A stretch of 9,959 bases of DNA from Gammaproteobacteria bacterium (GTDB lineage Bacteria; Pseudomonadota; Gammaproteobacteria; Burkholderiales; Burkholderiaceae_C). The stretch covers positions 1-9,959 of the forward strand of contig JASGCH010000032.1 of assembly GCA_030054245.1 (NCBI GenBank), in the 5' to 3' direction. Positions 6,645 to 9,959 of this stretch are shown here, piece after piece. Every line of letters begins with the position of its first letter. Positions within the stretch are counted from its first letter, which is position 1. Below the pieces are notes generated by a model. The model was not told where the DNA came from. It saw only the letters and a list, made by a program, of their open reading frames with translations, and did not search any database. The position numbers were made by a program, and so were the translations under genes.

Positions 6645-6710
6645 AAGACCGTTGCCATTCGATTGCACCATGGCATGGTTATTGCCAAATGACTGGGTTA
6701 CGCAGTTCGA
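6645..6710 (+). repeat. Left-end fragment of the dispersed repeat (copy 6), between tesA and the ABC gene
   Basis: AAGACCGTTGCCATTCGATT (6645-6664) starts like the family's left end, and TTGCCAAATGACTGGGTTACGCAG follows at 6683-6706, matching the internal block of the full copies at nearly every base. A matching right end is not evident downstream, so this looks truncated or eroded. It is the only copy placed upstream of genes on both sides. The rest of the 6711-6915 gap holds a short inverted repeat CTAGGG (6794-6799) / CCCTAG (6805-6810) of unknown role and the leader of the ABC gene. Confidence 0.65.
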
Positions 6711-6915
6711 CTTCAATGAAAAAACCATTAAACGAACTCTAACCAGATTTCTTGGGTTGACTGTGCTACCACGGGTTTTCTCGGGACCCATATCTAGGGT
6801 ATTCCCCTAGTTTCAAACTTTTGTTCGCCTCAAAAAGGGGAACGGTTGTACCGCGTAGGCAAGCTCCTTTCCATTTTAAGGGGTAGGAACCAATCTTTTT
6901 GTAGGAAATAAAAAT

Positions 6916-7584
6916 ATGTCGTTATTATGGGTTGAAAATTTAGTAAAAACCGTAACTTTGGGTAATTTAAAAATTTTAGACGAAGTCAATATGTGTGTAG
7001 AGGCAGGGGAGATGGTCGCTATAGTAGGGGCGTCTGGTTCTGGAAAATCGACTTTATTAGCCTTATTGGCTGGGTTAGATTTACCGACAGAAGGTAAAGT
7101 TTACTGGGATGGACAAGATATTTTTTTATTGGATGAAAACCAACGCGCACAATTTCGCAACCAATATTTAGGGTTTATTTTTCAAAATTTTCAATTATTA
7201 GACCATCTAAATGCGTTAGAAAATGTCTCGTTGGCACTCGAAATTGCTAATAGGGCAGATGGCATTCATCAGGCTAAGGAGATGTTGATCAAGGTGGGGC
7301 TAGGACAACACTTAAAACATTATCCTAAGCAAATGAGTGGTGGTGAGCAACAACGCGTGGCTATCGCCAGAGCATTGGTGCTACGACCCAAGATTGTTTT
7401 AGCAGATGAGCCCACCGGCAATTTAGATCATGCCAATGGTAGGTTGGTAATGGATTTGTTATTGAGTATGAGTAAGGACTTGGCCACCACGCTCCTATTG
7501 GTAACTCATAACGATGAGTTGGCAAATGTATGCGACCGAAAATATCGTATGCATCAAGGTCGATTGGCCGAGCTTAAAGCTTAA
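6916..7584 (+). CDS. ABC transporter ATP-binding protein, LolD/YbbA-like
   Basis: This is a 222-residue nucleotide-binding subunit of the MacB/LolD/YbbA group, which powers non-classical transporters such as lipoprotein release or cell-envelope mechanotransmission rather than canonical import. All ATPase motifs are in place: Walker A GASGSGKST (38-46), Q-loop Gln90 (FIFQNFQLL), signature SGGEQQR (141-147), Walker B VLADEP (161-166) and switch His198 (LVTHND). Length is normal. TAGGAAATAAAAAT before the ATG gives an acceptable ribosome-binding site. It is divergent from the tesA-like esterase, as ybbA is from tesA in enterobacteria, which favours a YbbA-like identity over LolD. Yet no permease gene follows; the next 360 bases are non-coding repeats and a tRNA. 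Its membrane partner must therefore be encoded elsewhere, and the substrate cannot be inferred. Confidence 0.88.
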   Translation: MSLLWVENLVKTVTLGNLKILDEVNMCVEAGEMVAIVGASGSGKSTLLALLAGLDLPTEGKVYWDGQDIFLLDENQRAQFRNQYLGFIFQNFQLLDHLNALENVSLALEIANRADGIHQAKEMLIKVGLGQHLKHYPKQMSGGEQQRVAIARALVLRPKIVLADEPTGNLDHANGRLVMDLLLSMSKDLATTLLLVTHNDELANVCDRKYRMHQGRLAELKA

Positions 7585-7592
7585 CTAGGAGC

Positions 7593-7620
7593 AGACCCTT
7601 GCATCCTCGGGTTCACCGCG
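7593..7620 (+). repeat. Single end of the dispersed repeat behind the ABC gene
   Basis: AGACCCTTGCATCCTCGG followed by GTTCACCGCG lines up with the left end of the full copy that starts 39 bases later (AAGACTGTTGCATCATCGG...GCCGCG). It lies eight bases after the ABC stop codon. It is probably a solo end left by deletion or by insertion of one copy beside another. Confidence 0.5.
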
Positions 7621-7631
7621 TTCTACACTAT

Positions 7632-7793
7632 AAGACTGTTGCATCATCGGCTGGTGCCGCGGTGGCCAAATTACTGCGTTATGCAGTACTCACCAGCCAA
7701 TGATCATCTTCGGAAATGAAGATGGTTGCGTGCCGCTAAGCTTGGTACTTTGACAGTTCGTCCGAGCGGCGTAGCCGTCGGTGCAAAGGTCTC
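7632..7793 (+). repeat. Dispersed palindrome-ended element, copy 7 (full length)
   Basis: This 162-base copy starts AAGACTGTTGCATCATCGG and ends CCGTCGGTGCAAAGGTCTC. The two ends are imperfect inverted repeats of about 29 bases, and the inner part of the left end can pair with itself (ATCATCGGCTGGTGCCGC region). It carries both internal blocks: CCAAATTACTGCGTTATGC (7666-7684) and TCGGAAATGAAGATGGTTGC (7710-7729). The stretch AGTTCGTCCGAGCGGC before the right end matches the copy at 1068-1193. It lies downstream of the ABC gene. With copies 3 and 5 it defines the family best. Confidence 0.87.
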
Positions 7794-7854
7794 GATTTTA
7801 AAATGGGTACACTAAAAGCCTTATAATGAGGGGCATCCGGTAGGACAGTGGGAT

Positions 7855-7917
7855 GGGAAATGAAGTTGTGGAGTCGGCTAGGTGCCGTTGTGGAGTCGGC
7901 TAGGTGCCGAGTTGTGC
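7855..7917. repeat. 22-bp perfect tandem duplication related to the dispersed repeat
   Basis: A 22-base unit starting GTTGTGGAGTCGGCTAGG occurs twice without mismatch (7865-7886 and 7887-7908), followed by a partial GAGTTGTGCC. On the minus strand each unit contains CGGCACCTAGCCG and CACAAC, which resembles CGGCACCAGCCG...GCAACGG from the family's right end. Immediately upstream, GGGAAATGAAG (7855-7865) resembles the internal TCGGAAATGAAG block. It therefore seems to be a rearranged copy in which one end has been duplicated. The 7794-7854 stretch before it shows no other recognisable feature. Confidence 0.72.
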
Positions 7918-7929
7918 CAAGTTGGCGAA

Positions 7930-7942
7930 ACCCATCATGGGT
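7930..7942 (-). terminator. Small hairpin downstream of tRNA-Met
   Basis: On the minus strand, seven bases past the tRNA's CCA, ACCCA-TGA-TGGGT forms a five-pair stem followed by TTCG. It could help end the tRNA transcript, but the stem is short and the U-run is weak. Confidence 0.28.
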
Positions 7943-7948
7943 AGGGTG

Positions 7949-8025
7949 TGGTGGAGATAGGTGGACTTGAACCACCGACCTCGGGGTTATGAATCCCGCG
8001 CTCTCACCAGCTGAGCTATATCTCC
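7949..8025 (-). tRNA. tRNA-Met (anticodon CAT)
   Basis: The minus strand from 8025 folds as a complete tRNA. The acceptor stem GGAGATA / TATCTCC is perfect, the D stem GCTC/GAGC encloses AGCTGGTGA, and the anticodon arm CGGGA-TTCATAA-CCCCG shows anticodon CAT. The variable loop is AGGTC, the T arm GGTGG-TTCAAGT-CCACC is perfect, and a discriminator A is followed by an encoded CCA (7951-7949). The innermost anticodon-stem pair is A-C, a mismatch. CAT can also mean initiator tRNA or the lysidine-modified tRNA-Ile. The paired first acceptor bases (G1-C72) argue against initiator, and the acceptor stem lacks the GGCCCCT-type sequence of tRNA-Ile2 that I know, so elongator Met is preferred. It stands alone with its own promoter. 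Confidence 0.9.
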
Positions 8026-8040
8026 TTATGATTATTGGCC

Positions 8041-8046
8041 ATTATA
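8041..8046 (-). promoter_or_regulatory. -10 box of the tRNA-Met promoter
   Basis: A perfect TATAAT lies on the minus strand (8046-8041), 15 bases before the mature tRNA 5' end, so transcription would start a few bases upstream of the tRNA. No convincing -35 hexamer is visible at the 16-18-base spacing. The remaining 8047-8212 stretch contains no gene or repeat copy I can support. Confidence 0.55.
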
Positions 8047-8212
8047 GCATTAAAAAGACGATTGTGCCTAACTTCAAAGGGTGCATTTCTGCTATAGAGG
8101 GTGTAAAACTAGGACATGAATAAATTCCGCTGATTGTATCTTGAATTGCTTGCTCATGCCCACCATTGGTTGAGCTTGAGAAGTGTTCTTACAGGCTGGG
8201 TGTATTGCTAAC

Positions 8213-8237
8213 TTAATGACTTATTTTAATGACTTAT
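8213..8237 (+). repeat. 12-bp direct repeat spanning the GST start codon
   Basis: TTAATGACTTAT occurs at 8213-8224 and again at 8226-8237, separated by one base. The second copy contains the GST start codon at 8229; the first contains an ATG in another frame. It looks like a small duplication of the translation start region. Confidence 0.8.
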
Positions 8238-8900
8238 ACTCTGTTCATTGCCAACAAAAACTATTCTTCTTGGTCCATGCGCCCTTGGGTCCTAATGAAG
8301 GAATTAAACATTCCGTTTCGGGAACAACTGCTATTGATGCAAGATGATTCCAATGGGCGACAATTTAAAGAATGGTCGCCTAATGGTAAATTACCTTGTT
8401 TGCAAACCAATGAAGGCAAGGTCTGGGAGACTTTGGCTATAGCTGAGTTTTTAGCTGAAAAGTTTCTTGGTGTTTGGCCAGTGGACACGGTCAAAAGGAT
8501 GTGGGCTAGGTCAGTAGCCTCTGAAATGCACTCAGGTTTTAGTGCCTTACGCACTAAGTTTCCGATGATTTGTAATCATCGATATGCGCTGAAATATATG
8601 CCGTCAGATGCGCAATTGGACTTAGCTAGGTTAATGGAGGTTTGGTTGGAGGGACGGAGTTGGTTTGGCGGTCCATTTCTAACGGGTGATACATTGTGTG
8701 CGGTAGATGCTTTTTTTGTTCCCGTGGCCATACGGTGTCAAACTTATTCTCTACCCTTGTCGCTGGATGCCCAACAGTATGTAACTACCTTGATCGAGTT
8801 GCCATCCGTGAAGGATTGGGTGAGGCAGGCTAAAGAGGAGCCTTGGCGACTAAGTTATGAAGATAAATTGAATAATACCGATTATATCAGCCGATTATGA
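8229..8900 (+). CDS. Glutathione S-transferase family protein
   Basis: The 223-residue product is a cytosolic-type GST. The N-terminal thioredoxin-like domain begins YTLFIANKNYSSWSMRPW, where the serines after the first strand (SSWS, 13-16) are the likely glutathione-activating residues. GKLPCL (53-58) supplies the cis-proline that contacts the glutathione backbone, and ETLAIAEFLAE (67-77) is the region that binds the gamma-glutamyl group. An all-helical C-terminal domain follows from about residue 85 and would bind the second substrate, which cannot be told from sequence. Such enzymes conjugate or isomerise electrophiles. ATG 8229 is chosen because MTYTLFIANKNYSSWS is the normal family start, although there is no Shine-Dalgarno site and the start lies in a short duplication. 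The stop overlaps the dcd start (ATGA), implying translational coupling. Confidence 0.88.
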   Translation: MTYTLFIANKNYSSWSMRPWVLMKELNIPFREQLLLMQDDSNGRQFKEWSPNGKLPCLQTNEGKVWETLAIAEFLAEKFLGVWPVDTVKRMWARSVASEMHSGFSALRTKFPMICNHRYALKYMPSDAQLDLARLMEVWLEGRSWFGGPFLTGDTLCAVDAFFVPVAIRCQTYSLPLSLDAQQYVTTLIELPSVKDWVRQAKEEPWRLSYEDKLNNTDYISRL

Positions 8901-9463
8901 GTATAAAAGCTGACAAATGGATACGAAAAATGGCACACGAACACGCCATGATTGTGCCGTTTGAAGACAAACAAGTGCGAGAAGTAGCCGGAAAACGGGT
9001 GATAAGCTATGGATTAAGTAGTTATGGTTATGATATTCGCTGTACCGATGAATTTAAGGTGTTTACCAATGCTTATAGCTCGACGGTGGACCCAAAAGAA
9101 TTTGACATTCGAAATTTTGTTAATATTCAAGCTGAGGTTTGCATTATCCCACCCAATGGGTTTGTATTGGCAAGGACGGTAGAATATTTTCGTATTCCGC
9201 GCACGGTGTTAACCTTGTGTTTAGGAAAAAGCACTTATGCGCGTTGTGGCATAGTGGTTAATGTGACACCGTTTGAACCGGAATGGGAAGGGCATGTTAC
9301 TTTAGAGTTTAGCAATACTACCCCACTTCCCGTGAAGATCTATGCGTTTGAGGGGTGTGCCCAAATCATTTTTCTTGAAAGTAATGAGGCGTGTGAGGTG
9401 AGTTACCAAGATAGAAAAGGCAAATATCAAAAGCAAACAGGGGTAGTTTTACCGAAGTTGTGA
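8897..9463 (+). CDS. dcd: dCTP deaminase
   Basis: Dcd deaminates dCTP to dUTP, which dUTPase then turns to dUMP for thymidylate synthesis. The 188-residue product is a trimeric dUTPase-fold protein. GKSTYARCG (110-118) corresponds to the nucleotide-phosphate-binding RSSLARLG motif of the E. coli enzyme, and TPFEPEWEGHVTLEFSN (124-140) contains the catalytic Glu137. SYGLSSYGYDIRC (37-49) and GCAQIIF are further conserved blocks. The length is normal. The start ATG overlaps the GST stop by four bases, so it is probably co-transcribed and coupled with it. This puts a second deoxynucleotide-supply gene in the window besides nrdB, though far from it. TDP-type bifunctionality cannot be judged from sequence; a plain deaminase is the usual form in these bacteria. 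Confidence 0.95.
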   Translation: MSIKADKWIRKMAHEHAMIVPFEDKQVREVAGKRVISYGLSSYGYDIRCTDEFKVFTNAYSSTVDPKEFDIRNFVNIQAEVCIIPPNGFVLARTVEYFRIPRTVLTLCLGKSTYARCGIVVNVTPFEPEWEGHVTLEFSNTTPLPVKIYAFEGCAQIIFLESNEACEVSYQDRKGKYQKQTGVVLPKL

Positions 9464-9537
9464 ACGAGTCTTTTGGGAAAATAGGTTATGGTGATACTTT
9501 GCGCGTGGGGTATAAAAAGGGTTGGAGCCGTTTTACA

Positions 9538-9959
9538 ATGAAGTTTAGAAGTATGAATGGGATAATAAAACAAGGATTTACTCTGATTGAGTTGATGGTG
9601 GTGTTGGCGATTATTGGTATTTTGGCCGCTTTAATCGTCCCCAATGTGATTGGTCGAGTAGATGATGCTCGGAAATCAGCGGCAAAGACGGATGTTGCCA
9701 ATATTGTCCAAGCCTTAAAATTGTATAAATTAGATAATCATAATTATCCGAGTGGCGAACAAGGGATAGCCGCCTTAGTTCAATTACCAACCATAGATCC
9801 TAAACCATTGAATTGGAGAGTTTATTTAGATAAGTTACCCTTAGACCCTTGGGGAAATCCTTATCAATATATCTATCCAGGCATCAAATCAGAGGTGGAT
9901 CTATTTTCTTTTGGGGCAGATGGACAACCTGGTGGAACGGGTAACAATGCGGATATTGG
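9538..9959 (+). CDS. gspG: Type II secretion major pseudopilin GspG (5' part)
   Basis: GspG is the main subunit of the periplasmic pseudopilus of the type II secretion system. It is inserted in the inner membrane, cleaved and N-methylated by the prepilin peptidase, and assembled into a short fibre. The open frame gives 140 residues before the window ends. It has a short basic leader (residues 1-13), then G|FTLIELMVV with cleavage after Gly13 and the required Glu at mature position 5 (Glu18), and a hydrophobic helix to about residue 37. LDPWGNPY (102-109) and FSFGADGQPGGTGNNADIG at the edge are GspG-specific and separate it from type IV pilins. ATG 9538 has GGAG ten bases upstream; ATG 9553 is an alternative. 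The 74-base gap after dcd holds no clear terminator. Other gsp genes should follow beyond the window. Confidence 0.93.
   Translation, partial: MKFRSMNGIIKQGFTLIELMVVLAIIGILAALIVPNVIGRVDDARKSAAKTDVANIVQALKLYKLDNHNYPSGEQGIAALVQLPTIDPKPLNWRVYLDKLPLDPWGNPYQYIYPGIKSEVDLFSFGADGQPGGTGNNADI

Noticed and set aside
6626..6688. Upstream in-frame extension of tesA by 21 residues
   Set aside because: The extra codons derive from a repeat fragment and would place a polar stretch before a normal signal peptide.
6794..6813. Inverted repeat CTAGGG/CCCTAG followed by TTT as a terminator
   Set aside because: It lies between two divergent genes, so no known transcript would end there; it is noted only as an inverted repeat.
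1057..7917. CRISPR array
   Set aside because: The repeats are separated by whole genes, are palindromic and diverged, and have no regular spacers or cas genes nearby.
7736..7975. A 79-codon minus-strand reading frame
   Set aside because: It runs through the tRNA-Met gene and the tandem 22-bp repeat, so it has no independent coding evidence.
8055..8070. Possible further element end (AAAGACGATTGTGCC)
   Set aside because: It is a short match with no partner end or internal block, and it lies in the tRNA promoter region; chance similarity is adequate.

Overview
The window reads as a stretch of chromosome from a betaproteobacterium with an AT-leaning genome. The main taxonomic evidence is gene order and sequence flavour. 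ArgS, a SPOR-domain membrane protein and DsbA follow one another, which is a typical betaproteobacterial arrangement. The 5' edge carries a betaproteobacterial-type NrdB tail, a TesA-type esterase is divergent from an ABC ATPase, and the Dcd is of the GKSTYARCG type. No database was consulted, so genus and species are not assigned.

Layout. Positions 1-162 are the 3' end of nrdB (ribonucleotide reductase beta), followed by a possible terminator and an unrecognised 255-residue lysine/serine-rich protein (280-1047, plus strand). Convergent to it is a minus-strand series that reads, in transcription order, tesA-like esterase (6625-5990), mnmH/selU (5807-4659), argS (4561-2885), a SPOR protein (2608-2003) and dsbA (1906-1238). 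Divergent from tesA is a stand-alone LolD/YbbA-like ABC ATPase (6916-7584). A non-coding stretch follows, then tRNA-Met (CAT, minus strand, 8025-7949). The right end is a plus-strand group: a glutathione S-transferase (8229-8900), dcd (8897-9463, overlapping the GST gene by 4 bases) and the 5' part of gspG, the major type II secretion pseudopilin, which runs off the window.

The genes are mostly housekeeping: nucleotide supply (nrdB, dcd), translation (argS, mnmH, tRNA-Met), envelope work (dsbA, SPOR protein, tesA) and secretion (gspG). DsbA and the type II system are functionally compatible, since secreted proteins are often disulfide-bonded before export, but nothing in the window links them directly.

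The unusual feature is non-coding. Almost every intergenic gap from 1048 to about 7920 holds a copy of one diverged, palindrome-ended repeat. Its ends resemble AAAGACYGTTGCACC and their reverse complement, each end can fold into a hairpin, and longer copies share two internal blocks (CAAATGACTGCGTTATGC and TCGGAAATGAAGCTGGTTGC). I count three long copies, one internally deleted copy, two short copies and several single ends. They sit just behind stop codons: at tesA and argS the repeat overlaps the stop, at the SPOR gene it starts at the next base, and at mnmH it seems to supply the last codons. They look like MITE- or REPIN-type non-autonomous elements, possibly used as 3'-end RNA structures. 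No transposase is present in the window.
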